Shown one piece after another: positions 5,791 to 13,321 of a stretch of DNA of 13,610 nucleotides. Position numbers and translations under genes: made by a program. Source of the DNA: Bordetella sp. (GTDB lineage: Bacteria; Pseudomonadota; Gammaproteobacteria; Burkholderiales; Burkholderiaceae_B); the NCBI GenBank assembly GCA_027450125.1, contig DAIDKG010000598.1:1-13610 (forward strand), in the 5' to 3' direction. Below the pieces are notes generated by a model. It was not told the origin of the DNA. It searched no databases and saw only the letters and a program-made list of their open reading frames with translations. Each line of letters opens with the position of its first letter. The first letter of the stretch is position 1.

Positions 5791-7206
5791 ATGGACATCC
5801 GAACCCTGAAACCGCGGCGGCGGTCGACGACCCCGATCTATCTGCAGCTATATCTGCGATTTCGCGATGCCATAGCCGAAGGCCGGCTGTCTCCCGGCGA
5901 CCGGGTTCCCGCCGTCAGAAGCCTGGCCAGCGAATTGAATCTGGCGCGGGGAACGGTGGAATCGGCCTACCAGATCCTGGCCAGCGAGGGTTATCTCGTT
6001 GCGCGCGGCCCAGCCGGAACAGTGGTGTCGCCGCAACTGGACGGGCGCCATGGACTGGACGCGCCGCGCATGCGGGCCAGCGCGCCGCGCCCGACCGGCA
6101 TCGCAAAGACGACGCCGCGGCCGTTCCAGCTCGGCTTGCCCGCCCTGGACGCCTTTCCGCGCAAAACCTGGGTGCGCCTGGCAGGCCGCAGGCTGCGCGG
6201 CATGGGAGACGCGGACATGGACTACCAAGCCCCAGGCGGATATATGCCCTTGCGCAGGGCCATCGCCGCCTACCTGGGCGTTTCGCGCGGCATCGCCTGC
6301 GCGCCGGAGCAAGTCTTCGTCACCACGGGATACCTGGACAGCCTTAATTTGATACGCCACACCCTGCTGTCCGCTGGGGACAAGGGCTGGTTCGAAGATC
6401 CCGGCTACCCCTACGCGCGGCGGTTCCTGGAGCGGGCGGGCATGCGGCTCGCCCCTGTGCCCGTCGACGAAGAAGGCCTTTGCGTGCAGGCAGGCCGGAG
6501 ATTGTCGAAAAATGCCCGCTTCGCCGTGGTGACGCCGACCCATCAAAGTCCGCTGGGCGTGGCACTTTCCTTGCCCCGGCGCCTGGCCCTGCTGGAATGG
6601 GCTCGGGAGAACCGGTCCTGGGTCATCGAGGACGATTACGACAGCGAATTCCGTTACCACGGACGCCCGCTTCCGCCACTCAAGAGCCTGGATCGATATG
6701 GCAGCGTGCTCTACGCGGGCACCTTCAGCAAGGTCCTGTATCCCGGCTTGCGGCTCGCCTATCTTGTCGTGCCCGAGGATTGCGTGCCGGCCTTCGAGAC
6801 CACGGCTTCATTGCTGCGCATGGACAGCCCGGCCCTGCAGCAGGCCACGGTGGCCGATTTCATGGAGCAAGGGCATTTCTCGCGCCATCTCAAGAAGATG
6901 CGAGCGCTATATGGCGAGCGCCGGGGCTATCTCGTCGCAGCGCTGGAGCAGGCCTTGGGGGATGCGCTGCAGATACCCGATAGATCCGGCGGGCTGCATG
7001 TGCTGGGATACTGGAAGGGCGAGCAAAGCGATGGCGCCGTGGCGCAGGCGGCCAATGCGCAAGGGCTGGCAATACATGCCTTGAGCGCATGGAAGATGAA
7101 GGGGCAGGCCGATCAGGGCTTGCTGCTGGGTTTTGCCAATCTGGCCAGCGCGGAAGCGGCGCGTAGCGCGGTGCGGCGCCTGCTGCAGGCCATGAGGTCG
7201 ACCTGA
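5791..7206 (+). CDS. MocR-family regulator (GntR winged helix fused to aminotransferase-like PLP domain)
   Basis: A 471-residue fusion protein. Residues about 13-80 are a GntR-type winged helix (PIYLQLYLRFRDAIAEGRLS, then SLASELNLARGTVESAYQIL). A linker follows, and from about residue 110 there is a fold-type I aminotransferase domain with a predicted PLP lysine, Lys314 in YAGTFSKVLYPGLR, and the conserved acid in IEDDYDSEFRY (about 281) that holds the pyridine nitrogen. GabR of Bacillus has the same layout and nearly the same residue numbers. I chose ATG 5791 (AGGA six bases upstream) over the GTG at 5758, which has no good ribosome-binding site. Its divergent position points to control of the GNAT/CMD-family unit. 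A PLP or PLP-amino acid adduct is the likely effector. Confidence 0.93.
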   Translation: MDIRTLKPRRRSTTPIYLQLYLRFRDAIAEGRLSPGDRVPAVRSLASELNLARGTVESAYQILASEGYLVARGPAGTVVSPQLDGRHGLDAPRMRASAPRPTGIAKTTPRPFQLGLPALDAFPRKTWVRLAGRRLRGMGDADMDYQAPGGYMPLRRAIAAYLGVSRGIACAPEQVFVTTGYLDSLNLIRHTLLSAGDKGWFEDPGYPYARRFLERAGMRLAPVPVDEEGLCVQAGRRLSKNARFAVVTPTHQSPLGVALSLPRRLALLEWARENRSWVIEDDYDSEFRYHGRPLPPLKSLDRYGSVLYAGTFSKVLYPGLRLAYLVVPEDCVPAFETTASLLRMDSPALQQATVADFMEQGHFSRHLKKMRALYGERRGYLVAALEQALGDALQIPDRSGGLHVLGYWKGEQSDGAVAQAANAQGLAIHALSAWKMKGQADQGLLLGFANLASAEAARSAVRRLLQAMRST

Positions 7207-7364
7207 AGCGCCCCGCCAGCAACGTCGCGAAGCTCGCCTACGGCGACCTTGTCATGCTGCCCACGGCACATTTGACCAGGGAGGGCGCAGCATCGCGAAG
7301 CTGCCGGATTTCCATGGCGCGCAGAAAGAAATGCGCCATGTCAATCGCGTGCGGCAGACGGCTT
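7207..7364. other. Gap between convergent genes with an 8-bp-stem hairpin
   Basis: This gap separates the MocR stop from the dehydratase stop. It holds a perfect inverted repeat CATGGCGC (7313-7320) / GCGCCATG (7333-7340) with a 12-nt loop, and a smaller one TCGCC-TAC-GGCGA (7234-7246). Neither is followed by a clear T-tract, so they could be rho-independent terminators only in a weak sense. I see no convincing gene. Confidence 0.45.
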
Positions 7365-9167
7365 TCAGTGGCTGTCGCGAGGGATACCCTGAGTCTGCGC
7401 TATTTTCTGATAGGCAACAGCAGGTTCCAACACTGCTCCCGTATCCATCTGTCCGATGATCCCGCGCTGGATTTCCTGCCAGGGTGTTTGATGCGCCGGA
7501 TACGCATACCCGCCGGCTGCCTCCAGCGCCTTGCGGCGTGCCGCCAGCTCTTCGTCCGAAATCAGCATGTCGGCGCGCCCCTGCCGCAAATCGATGCGCA
7601 CGCGATCTCCCGTGCGCAACAAGGCAAGTCCGCCCCCCACTGCGGCTTCGGGCGACGCATTGAGAATGGAAGGCGATCCCGAGGTTCCCGACTGACGGCC
7701 ATCGCCCACACAGGGCAGCTCTTTGATACCCGATTTGATCAGGTAGTCCGGCGCGCGCATATTCACGACTTCGGCCGTTCCCGGATAGCCGATAGGGCCG
7801 GCGCCGCGCATGAACAGGATGCAGTCGGCATCTATCTTCAATGCCGGATCGTCGATACGCGCGTGATATTCCTCAGGTCCGTCGAAAACAATCGCGCGCC
7901 CTTCGAAAGCATCCGGATCATCGGGATTGGAAAGATAGCGGGCGTGGAACGCATCTGAAATGACGCTCGCCTTCATGATGGCGGAAGTAAAGAGGTTGCC
8001 GCGCAAAACACGAAATCCCGCCTTGAGCTTCAACGGCTGCTCGAAAGGCCGGATCACTTCCCGGTTCATGATCTCGGCGTCTCGGCAATTCTCGCCCAGG
8101 CTGCGGCCGTTCGCCGTCAGCGCCGCTTCGTGAATCAAGCCATGCCGCATCAACTGATTCACGACCGCCGGCACACCGCCGGCGTGATAGTAATCCTCGC
8201 CCAGATATTCACCTGCGGGCTGCAGATTGACGAGCAACGGAATGTCTTCTCCGTAGGTCTGCCAATCGTCGATGGAGAGCTCTACGCCGATATGGCGGGC
8301 CAGTGCGTTCAGATGTATCGGCGCATTGGTGGAACCGCCGATGGCGGAGTTCACCCGCACCGCGTTGATGAAGGCTTCCCGGGTAAGAATGTCGGAAGGC
8401 TTCAAATCCTCCTTGACCATCTCGACGATGCGCAGGCCGGTCAGATAGGCCATCTCCTGCCGGTCCCTGTAAGGGGCCGGAATCGCAGCCGAGCCGGGCA
8501 ATTGCATGCCAAGCACCTCGGCCAGGGAATTCATCGTCGTTGCCGTTCCCATGGTGTTGCAATAGCCTGTGGACGGGGCGGAGGACGCAACGAGTTTGAT
8601 GAAGCCCGCCTCGTCGATTTCCTGCTTGGCCAGCAATTCCCGCGCTTTCCAGACGATGGTGCCCGAGCCGGTACGCTCGCCTCGGAACCAGCCATTCAAC
8701 ATCGGACCGACGGACAGGGCGATGGCCGGGATATTCACCGTCGCCGCAGCCATCAGGCAGGCAGGCGTCGTTTTGTCACAACCGATCGTCAGCACCACGC
8801 CATCGAGCGGATATCCATACAGCAGTTCCACGAGCCCCAGATAGGCGAGGTTCCGATCCAACCCGGGCGCCGGCCGCTTGCCGGTCTCCTGGATGGGATG
8901 CACGGGAAATTCCAGCGCAACGCCGCCCGCCTCGTAAATGCCTTCCCTGATTCGCTTGGCCAACTCGAGATGATGCCGGTTGCAGGGAGAAAGATCCGAG
9001 CCCGTTTGTGCAATACCGATAATGGGTCGGCCATCTTGCAGCTCTTTCTGGCTGATGCCGAAATTCATATAGCGCTCGATATGCAGCGCCGTCATATCGG
9101 GATTCGATCCATTGTCGAACCAGGCGCGAGATCGTAGCGTCGGTTTGGAGAGAGGCTTGGTGGTCAT
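7365..9167 (-). CDS. IlvD/Edd-family pentonate dehydratase, probably L-arabonate dehydratase
   Basis: A 600-residue Fe-S dehydratase that should convert an aldonate, probably L-arabonate, to its 2-keto-3-deoxy acid. The three cluster cysteines are visible: Cys62 ([10 protein letters not shown]), Cys130 ([11 protein letters not shown]) and Cys203 (STGYCNTMG). Lys132, two residues after Cys130, corresponds to the carboxylated metal-binding lysine of structurally known L-arabinonate and D-xylonate dehydratases; the base-forming serine lies in [10 protein letters not shown] (about 488-497). Length and these blocks fit the pentonate branch rather than IlvD (branched-chain synthesis) or Edd. I start at ATG 9167; the ribosome-binding site is weak (GAGC), and the frame upstream to 9275 runs into the previous gene. 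It is the last gene of the arabinose operon, 58 bp after the AraD-like gene. D-xylonate, D-fuconate or L-galactonate activity cannot be excluded. Confidence 0.9.
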   Translation of the reverse strand: MTTKPLSKPTLRSRAWFDNGSNPDMTALHIERYMNFGISQKELQDGRPIIGIAQTGSDLSPCNRHHLELAKRIREGIYEAGGVALEFPVHPIQETGKRPAPGLDRNLAYLGLVELLYGYPLDGVVLTIGCDKTTPACLMAAATVNIPAIALSVGPMLNGWFRGERTGSGTIVWKARELLAKQEIDEAGFIKLVASSAPSTGYCNTMGTATTMNSLAEVLGMQLPGSAAIPAPYRDRQEMAYLTGLRIVEMVKEDLKPSDILTREAFINAVRVNSAIGGSTNAPIHLNALARHIGVELSIDDWQTYGEDIPLLVNLQPAGEYLGEDYYHAGGVPAVVNQLMRHGLIHEAALTANGRSLGENCRDAEIMNREVIRPFEQPLKLKAGFRVLRGNLFTSAIMKASVISDAFHARYLSNPDDPDAFEGRAIVFDGPEEYHARIDDPALKIDADCILFMRGAGPIGYPGTAEVVNMRAPDYLIKSGIKELPCVGDGRQSGTSGSPSILNASPEAAVGGGLALLRTGDRVRIDLRQGRADMLISDEELAARRKALEAAGGYAYPAHQTPWQEIQRGIIGQMDTGAVLEPAVAYQKIAQTQGIPRDSH

Positions 9168-9225
9168 GATGTTTTTTAGCTCGTTAAAAATGCAGGACAA
9201 CGCGAGGGCGGACTCACCGCAGACA

Positions 9226-10146
9226 TCAACGCCCCCAGCGCAGAACCAGCGGATCCAGGGACCGCGCCAGCTCAATCAGTCCGGCACGGGTATCCGGGTG
9301 CACGGGCTGCAGTGGATGGCGCACGGTTTCATGCCGGATCACGCCACCTTCTTTCATCAGAATTTTGCAGGTCGCAAGCCCGCATTGCCGATTCTCGAAA
9401 TTGATCAGCGGCAGCCAGCGTGCATAAGCCTGCATGGCCGCGGCACGGTTTCCGGCAAAATAGGCATCGACAATCTGGCGAATCCCGTCCGGATAAGCTC
9501 CGCCGGTCATTGCTCCCGTGGCCCCGGCATCGAGATCGGCCATCAGCGTGATCGCCTCCTCGCCATCCCAGGGGCCGATGACGGCCTCGCCGCCGGCCTC
9601 GATCAGAGCGCGCAGCTTGGCTGCCGCCTGTGGCACTTCGATCTTGAAATAGGCGAGGTTCTCGATCTCCCTGGCCATTGTTGAAAGAAGGGATACGGAT
9701 AGCGGCGTCCCGGCCACCGGCGCATCCTGGACCATGATCGGGATCGAGATGGCATCGGAAACCGCCCGATAGAATTGCGCAATCGCGTGTTCTGGAACGC
9801 GGAAGGTCGCGCCGTGATAAGGGGGCATGACCATCACCATCGCAGCGCCCAGATCCTGAGCCCGGCGAGAGCGCGCAGCACAGACTGCGCTGCTGAAATG
9901 GCTGGTGGTGACGATGACCGGTACGCGTCCGGCCACATGATCCAGCACCGTCTCCATTACTTGATCGCGCTCTGCGTCGGTCAGCACGAATTGTTCGGAA
10001 AAATTGGCCAGAATGCAGATACCGTGCGATCCCGCATCGATCATGAAATCGATCGCGCGTCTTTGTCCGTCCAGGTCCAAGGCGCCGGTCTCGTCGAATA
10101 TGGTGGGCGCGACGGGAAACACCCCTTTGTAGTGTGGCGCCGTCAT
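9226..10146 (-). CDS. araD: L-2-keto-3-deoxyarabonate dehydratase-like protein (DapA/NAL superfamily)
   Basis: A 306-residue (beta/alpha)8 barrel of the dihydrodipicolinate synthase superfamily. The Schiff-base lysine is Lys168 in AYFKIEVP, with Glu170 two residues on. That K-x-E pair matches Lys171/Glu173, as I recall them, of the Azospirillum L-2-keto-3-deoxyarabonate dehydratase, a protein of about 309 residues. The segment normally carrying the DapA tyrosine (YN.P) is replaced by VQDAP, which argues against lysine biosynthesis. Other marked blocks are [15 protein letters not shown] ([12 protein letters not shown]), [15 protein letters not shown] and GPWDGEEAI. The expected reaction removes water and gives alpha-ketoglutaric semialdehyde. 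Its ATG overlaps the ATPase stop as ATGA, so translation is coupled. The symbol follows the Azospirillum pathway, not E. coli araD. A related 2-keto-3-deoxy-acid aldolase or dehydratase is the alternative. Confidence 0.85.
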   Translation of the reverse strand: MTAPHYKGVFPVAPTIFDETGALDLDGQRRAIDFMIDAGSHGICILANFSEQFVLTDAERDQVMETVLDHVAGRVPVIVTTSHFSSAVCAARSRRAQDLGAAMVMVMPPYHGATFRVPEHAIAQFYRAVSDAISIPIMVQDAPVAGTPLSVSLLSTMAREIENLAYFKIEVPQAAAKLRALIEAGGEAVIGPWDGEEAITLMADLDAGATGAMTGGAYPDGIRQIVDAYFAGNRAAAMQAYARWLPLINFENRQCGLATCKILMKEGGVIRHETVRHPLQPVHPDTRAGLIELARSLDPLVLRWGR

Positions 10147-10901
10147 TGTGCTGCGGCGCGATATTCGCGCTTGACGACGTCGAGCAGCTCAAGCACCGAC
10201 GTATCGGCCGACCGTCCCGCATAGGTGCAGGTACCGCGTTGAACCATCATGACGTGATCGGCAACCTCCAGCGTCTGCGCGTAGTTGTGCGCAATCATGA
10301 TCATCGACACGTCTCCGCGCGCCTTGAGCCGCTCGATCAATGCAATGATCATGCTCGCTTCTCGCGCGCCCATCGCCGCCAGCGGTTCATCGAGCAGAAG
10401 CACGCGCGCATTCGACGACACGGCGCGCGCGATGGCGATGGCCTGGCGCTGTCCGCCCGATAGCATGCCCACCTCCTCGTCCACCGACGGCACCGTCACG
10501 CCGATATCCTCCAACGCGGCCTCGGCCCGTTTGCGCATGGCCTTATGATCGAGAAACGGCGTGCAACCGTGGCGCAGCTCGCGATTGAGGAACATATTGT
10601 GATAGACGGAGAGGGTGTTCACCAGCGCGAGATCCTGGTAGACACACTCGATGCCGTACATGCGCGCGTGGTCCACCGACGTGAACGAAACAGGTTGGCC
10701 ATTGACGAAAAGCCCGCCGGTCGTCGGCGCGTGATAGCCCGACAATATCTTCATCAAAGTCGATTTGCCCGCGCCGTTGTCGCCGAGAATGCCCAGCATC
10801 TCGCCCGGCTTGAGCTTCAGAGAAATGCCATGCAGCGCTTGTATGCGTCCGAACCGCTTGGTGACGTCGCGGGCTTCCAGAGCGTAGGTGGTATCGTTCA
10901 T
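10143..10901 (-). CDS. Sugar ABC transporter ATP-binding protein (CUT2 type, single domain)
   Basis: A 252-residue ATPase with one nucleotide-binding domain. Walker A is GDNGAGKST (residues 40-48), the signature is LSGGQRQAIAIARA, Walker B is VLLLDEPLAAMG, and the switch histidine is in MIMIAHNYAQ. CUT2 ATPases such as RbsA are usually double-length, about 500 residues; the short single-domain form resembles FrcA-type systems and would work as a homodimer. I place the start at 10901 (MNDTTYALEA) because only one base separates it from the permease stop and because the longer frame would overlap the permease end; GGAG is present about 11 nt upstream. The 3' end overlaps the AraD-like start by four bases. 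It energises import of the operon's sugar, probably L-arabinose. Confidence 0.93.
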   Translation of the reverse strand: MNDTTYALEARDVTKRFGRIQALHGISLKLKPGEMLGILGDNGAGKSTLMKILSGYHAPTTGGLFVNGQPVSFTSVDHARMYGIECVYQDLALVNTLSVYHNMFLNRELRHGCTPFLDHKAMRKRAEAALEDIGVTVPSVDEEVGMLSGGQRQAIAIARAVSSNARVLLLDEPLAAMGAREASMIIALIERLKARGDVSMIMIAHNYAQTLEVADHVMMVQRGTCTYAGRSADTSVLELLDVVKREYRAAAQ

Positions 10902-10902
10902 T

Positions 10903-11865
10903 TCAGCTGCGGCTCCGACGGCGCCAGGCCGCAAATTGAACATTGGAAATCATGGTCACGAGGATCGCCGCGCCCGTGATGATGTCGAAAGTGAAGGCAT
11001 TGACGCCGAGCAGCGTGAAACCATCTTGCAAGATGCCAAGCACCGCGGCGCCGATCAGACCACCAAGAATCGTGCCGGATCCACCCATCAGCGAAGTGCC
11101 GCCGATCACGGCGGAGGCGATGGCCAGAAACATCACATTGGCTCCGCCCGCATTCGGATCGATCGAGGTGACGTGAAAGGCATTGAGAATGCCCGCGAAA
11201 CCGGCAAGCGTGCTGCACAGCATGAAATTGCCGATCTTGACGCGGCGGATATGGATGCCGGCCTCCGCCGACCCGGTGGGGTTTCCGCCCACTGCCACGG
11301 TATGCAGACCCCAGCGCGTGTGGCGAAGCACCACATGCATGACCATCGCGATTCCGAACGCCCACAGTATTTCGCTATATCCCCAGCCACCGAGCACATT
11401 GCCTACCATTGCCGCAGGCGTGTCGATGGGAAAACCATTGCTGATCGTCAATGTGAGTCCGTTGAACAACAGCATGGCGCCCAGGGTGGTGATGAATGAG
11501 GGCACACCCAGGCGCACGGTGATGAAGCCAATGCAAAAACCCAGCAGCGATACGAGCAGCAGCGCGACGATGACACCGAGGGTCACCGGCAGCCCGGCCA
11601 GAATGGCGTAATGTATGACGAAGGGCGTCAGCGCATATATCTGTCCGCTGGACAGATCCACTTCGCCCGAGATCAGGAGCATGATCTCCCCGCAGGCAAT
11701 CAGGGTCCAGGGCGCGAAGAACTGGCTTACCGTCTGCATGTTCGCATCGGTAAAGAACGCGGGCGTCATGATCTGGAAGATGATGACCAACGCGACGCCG
11801 ACCAGCAGGACGCTGGTCTCGGGTTTGCGCAATAGCAGGGGTAGACTTCTGGAGAAGGCTTTCAC
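10903..11865 (-). CDS. Sugar ABC transporter permease (CUT2, RbsC-like)
   Basis: A 320-residue inner-membrane protein of the BPD_transp_2 family with about eight to ten hydrophobic segments, for example TSVLLVGVALVIIFQIM near the N-terminus and IITGAAILVTMI near the end. The GEVDLSSG segment corresponds to the GGIDLSVGS motif of ribose-type permeases, and GGTSLMGGSGTILGGLIGA is the conserved cytoplasmic loop contacting the ATPase. The start codon is GTG at 11865, with a GGA-rich site five bases upstream; an ATG ten bases further upstream is out of frame. The gene ends one base before the ATPase start. A 22-bp palindrome lies between it and the binding-protein gene. Confidence 0.93.
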   Translation of the reverse strand: MKAFSRSLPLLLRKPETSVLLVGVALVIIFQIMTPAFFTDANMQTVSQFFAPWTLIACGEIMLLISGEVDLSSGQIYALTPFVIHYAILAGLPVTLGVIVALLLVSLLGFCIGFITVRLGVPSFITTLGAMLLFNGLTLTISNGFPIDTPAAMVGNVLGGWGYSEILWAFGIAMVMHVVLRHTRWGLHTVAVGGNPTGSAEAGIHIRRVKIGNFMLCSTLAGFAGILNAFHVTSIDPNAGGANVMFLAIASAVIGGTSLMGGSGTILGGLIGAAVLGILQDGFTLLGVNAFTFDIITGAAILVTMISNVQFAAWRRRSRS

Positions 11866-11889
11866 GTTGTTCCATCCAAATATGAAGGC

Positions 11890-11911
11890 ACCGGCATCCG
11901 CGGATGCCGGT
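11890..11911. repeat. Perfect 22-bp palindrome between binding-protein and permease genes
   Basis: The sequence is fully self-complementary, with arms ACCGGCATCCG and its complement. In the minus-strand mRNA it can form a strong GC-rich hairpin directly after the binding-protein stop codon and about 25 nt before the permease start. No T-tract follows. Such hairpins often protect the upstream message or attenuate downstream expression, so that binding protein exceeds permease. Confidence 0.75.
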
Positions 11912-11921
11912 CGACCCAGGA

Positions 11922-13019
11922 TCAGCCGACAATCGGACCCGAACGCGGCACGATCTGCGCCTTGGAACCGTTGCCTTCATAGCGGGTGGACGTCTTGAGA
12001 TAGGGGTCCACCGTCGTCTTGGTCACGAACTTCAGGCCGGTATTGATATCGGCCGGGCCGGTCAAACCTCCCGAAGCCAGGTACATGACCATTTCCATCA
12101 CCGTGTAGAACCCTTGCAGGTAAGGTTGCTGGTCGATAGTGAAGTCCAGCACGGAGGAATGGATGTATTCCAGCGTGCGCGGGACAAGATCGAATCCGCC
12201 GCCATGGATGCCCTTCTGGGTCAGGTGGAACTCCTGCATCGTCTGGCCAACGCACTGCGTGGAGCCTGCGTCGACTGCGAACATGCCCTTGACGTCCTGA
12301 TGGCCAAGATAATAGGCCTTGATCTTGGGCAGCTCCACGTCGATCGTGGCGCCGGTTGCAATGGCGTCGTAGGTAATCGGCTTGCCGGAGGCTTTGATCG
12401 CTGCAATGGCGCCGTCGATACGAGGCTGTATGTTCAACTGACCCGGCGTGGCGATGAATAGCGCGACATGGCCGCTGCCGACCAGTTCGACGATCTTTTC
12501 CCCCATGTGATAGCCCGATTTGTAGAGATCCTGGCCGATATAGGCCAGTCGCTTGTTGCCGCTTCCGGCCGGGGCATCGGCGTTGTAGGAGAAAACCGGG
12601 ATGCCCGCTTTCAAGGCCGCCTCGGTGGGGCCGTTAAAGGCCTTGGGATCGACGATGGCCACGCCGATGGCGTCGGCCTGGCCTGCGATGGCCGCATTCA
12701 TCGCATTGACCATTTCCCCGACCACGGCGGTCTCCGAACCCGTCCATTGATAGTCGCATCCGAACAGGGCGCATGCATCCTGGATGCCGTATCGTGTCGC
12801 GACAAAAAACGGATTGGTCGTGACGTGGTTCACGAAAACCAGTTTCCAACGTTTGTGGGCAGGCAATACCGTGGCAGCCGTCTCGGCGGCCATGGCTGCT
12901 GCGGGCGCGCCGGCCATGCCCGCCACGCCTGCGGCAGCGGTCAACAGCGCGGGCCCTCCTTGCATCAGCAGACGGCGTTTGACGCTTTGCAAACCCTGCG
13001 GATCTTCCTTCTTTTCCAT
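11922..13019 (-). CDS. Periplasmic sugar-binding protein of a CUT2 ABC transporter
   Basis: A 365-residue substrate-binding protein of the ribose/galactose type (Peripla_BP_4). The N-terminus has a signal peptide with a twin-arginine-like motif, SVKRRLLM (Arg15-Arg16), a hydrophobic Ala/Gly stretch at about 21-40, and a likely cleavage after AMA (about 42-44). Two alpha/beta lobes follow; characteristic pieces are FVNHVTTNPFFVATRYGIQDA, DAIGVAIVDPKAF, and GGGFDLVPRTLEYI near the hinge. AGGAG lies about ten bases before the ATG. It is the first gene of the operon with the permease, ATPase and two dehydratases, so its ligand is probably L-arabinose or a related pentose or hexose. The ligand cannot be read from the sequence. 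Confidence 0.92.
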   Translation of the reverse strand: MEKKEDPQGLQSVKRRLLMQGGPALLTAAAGVAGMAGAPAAAMAAETAATVLPAHKRWKLVFVNHVTTNPFFVATRYGIQDACALFGCDYQWTGSETAVVGEMVNAMNAAIAGQADAIGVAIVDPKAFNGPTEAALKAGIPVFSYNADAPAGSGNKRLAYIGQDLYKSGYHMGEKIVELVGSGHVALFIATPGQLNIQPRIDGAIAAIKASGKPITYDAIATGATIDVELPKIKAYYLGHQDVKGMFAVDAGSTQCVGQTMQEFHLTQKGIHGGGFDLVPRTLEYIHSSVLDFTIDQQPYLQGFYTVMEMVMYLASGGLTGPADINTGLKFVTKTTVDPYLKTSTRYEGNGSKAQIVPRSGPIVG

Positions 13020-13071
13020 GATGCGATGTCTCCTGAGATTTTTATTGATGGTCGTGCTCTTGCCTCACTGC

Positions 13072-13099
13072 ATCTTACGTATCGGTCGATATAAATCAA
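13072..13099 (-). promoter_or_regulatory. Candidate sigma-70 promoter of the sugar operon
   Basis: On the minus strand TTGATT (13094-13099) is followed by a 16-nt spacer and TAAGAT (13072-13077); each box matches consensus at four of six positions. Transcription would start near 13065, leaving a leader of about 46 nt before the binding-protein ATG. The spacer overlaps one arm of the inverted repeat, as expected of a repressible promoter. Confidence 0.5.
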
Positions 13100-13114
13100 A
13101 TGCTTAATATCGAC
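13085..13114. promoter_or_regulatory. Candidate operator: 8-bp inverted repeat flanking the -35 box
   Basis: GTCGATAT (13085-13092) and ATATCGAC (13107-13114) are perfect inverted arms separated by 14 bp. They bracket the predicted -35 box, so a bound dimer would block RNA polymerase. A regulator of the sugar operon (GntR, IclR or LacI type) is the natural ligand, but none is encoded nearby within the window. Confidence 0.55.
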
Positions 13115-13186
13115 GAATCAATACCAATTCTGCTATCCATTCCTTTCATGTGAATGAGGATCTCTTGACGCGAAAAGGAGCCGCGC

Positions 13187-13261
13187 ATGAGCACCCCGAA
13201 GCGCGCCTGGCAAGGTGCCAAGCGCAGGCGTAGCGCGACGGCGGCGAGCATCGGCAACGCG
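13187..13261 (+). pseudogene. Possible N-terminal remnant of an MHS-family MFS transporter gene
   Basis: A strong ribosome-binding site (AAAAGGAG, 13173-13180) lies six bases before an ATG at 13187. The first ~25 codons contain KRRRSATAASIGNA, which resembles the cytoplasmic N-terminus of MHS-type transporters, where RRxxxAASIGNALEWFDF leads into the first membrane helix. After SIGNA the expected helix is absent. The frame continues only as arginine- and alanine-rich sequence that then runs antisense over the lactonase gene. I read this as a deletion remnant; it rests on motif memory, and the segment is short. Confidence 0.35.
13203..13225 (-). repeat. Hairpin downstream of the lactonase gene
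   Basis: In the minus-strand RNA GCGCUUGGCA and UGCCAGGCGC pair over ten positions, including one U-G wobble, with a CCU loop. On the plus strand the same place has a C-A mismatch, so the structure favours minus-strand RNA. No T-tract follows, hence at most a weak terminator or 3'-end stabiliser for the lactonase message. Confidence 0.4.
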
Positions 13262-13321
13262 GCCGCGGGCGCGCCTGGGGATGCTCGCCCTTCGGGATGG
13301 CTGGCAATCGCGCGGCAGGCC

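Larger units (their letters stand above)
13020..13321. other. Regulatory gap between the lactonase gene and the sugar operon
   Basis: This 302-bp stretch separates the lactonase stop from the binding-protein start. From the operon side it holds a ribosome-binding site, a candidate promoter (13072-13099), a 30-bp inverted repeat (13085-13114), an AT-rich segment to about 13145, then, on the plus strand, a ribosome-binding site and a short coding remnant (13187-13261). A 10-bp hairpin (13203-13225) follows the lactonase on the minus strand. No intact gene is evident. Confidence 0.6.

Noticed and set aside
7226..7345. A minus-strand peptide of about 33 codons (MAHFFLRAMEIRQLR...) after the dehydratase, with a start resembling LysR proteins
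   Set aside because: Too short, no convincing ribosome-binding site, and the MEIRQLR likeness is not followed by a helix-turn-helix.
8130..9137. A 335-codon plus-strand reading frame opposite the dehydratase
   Set aside because: Antisense to a well-supported gene; composition rich in His, Arg and Gln with no domain or ribosome-binding site I can defend.
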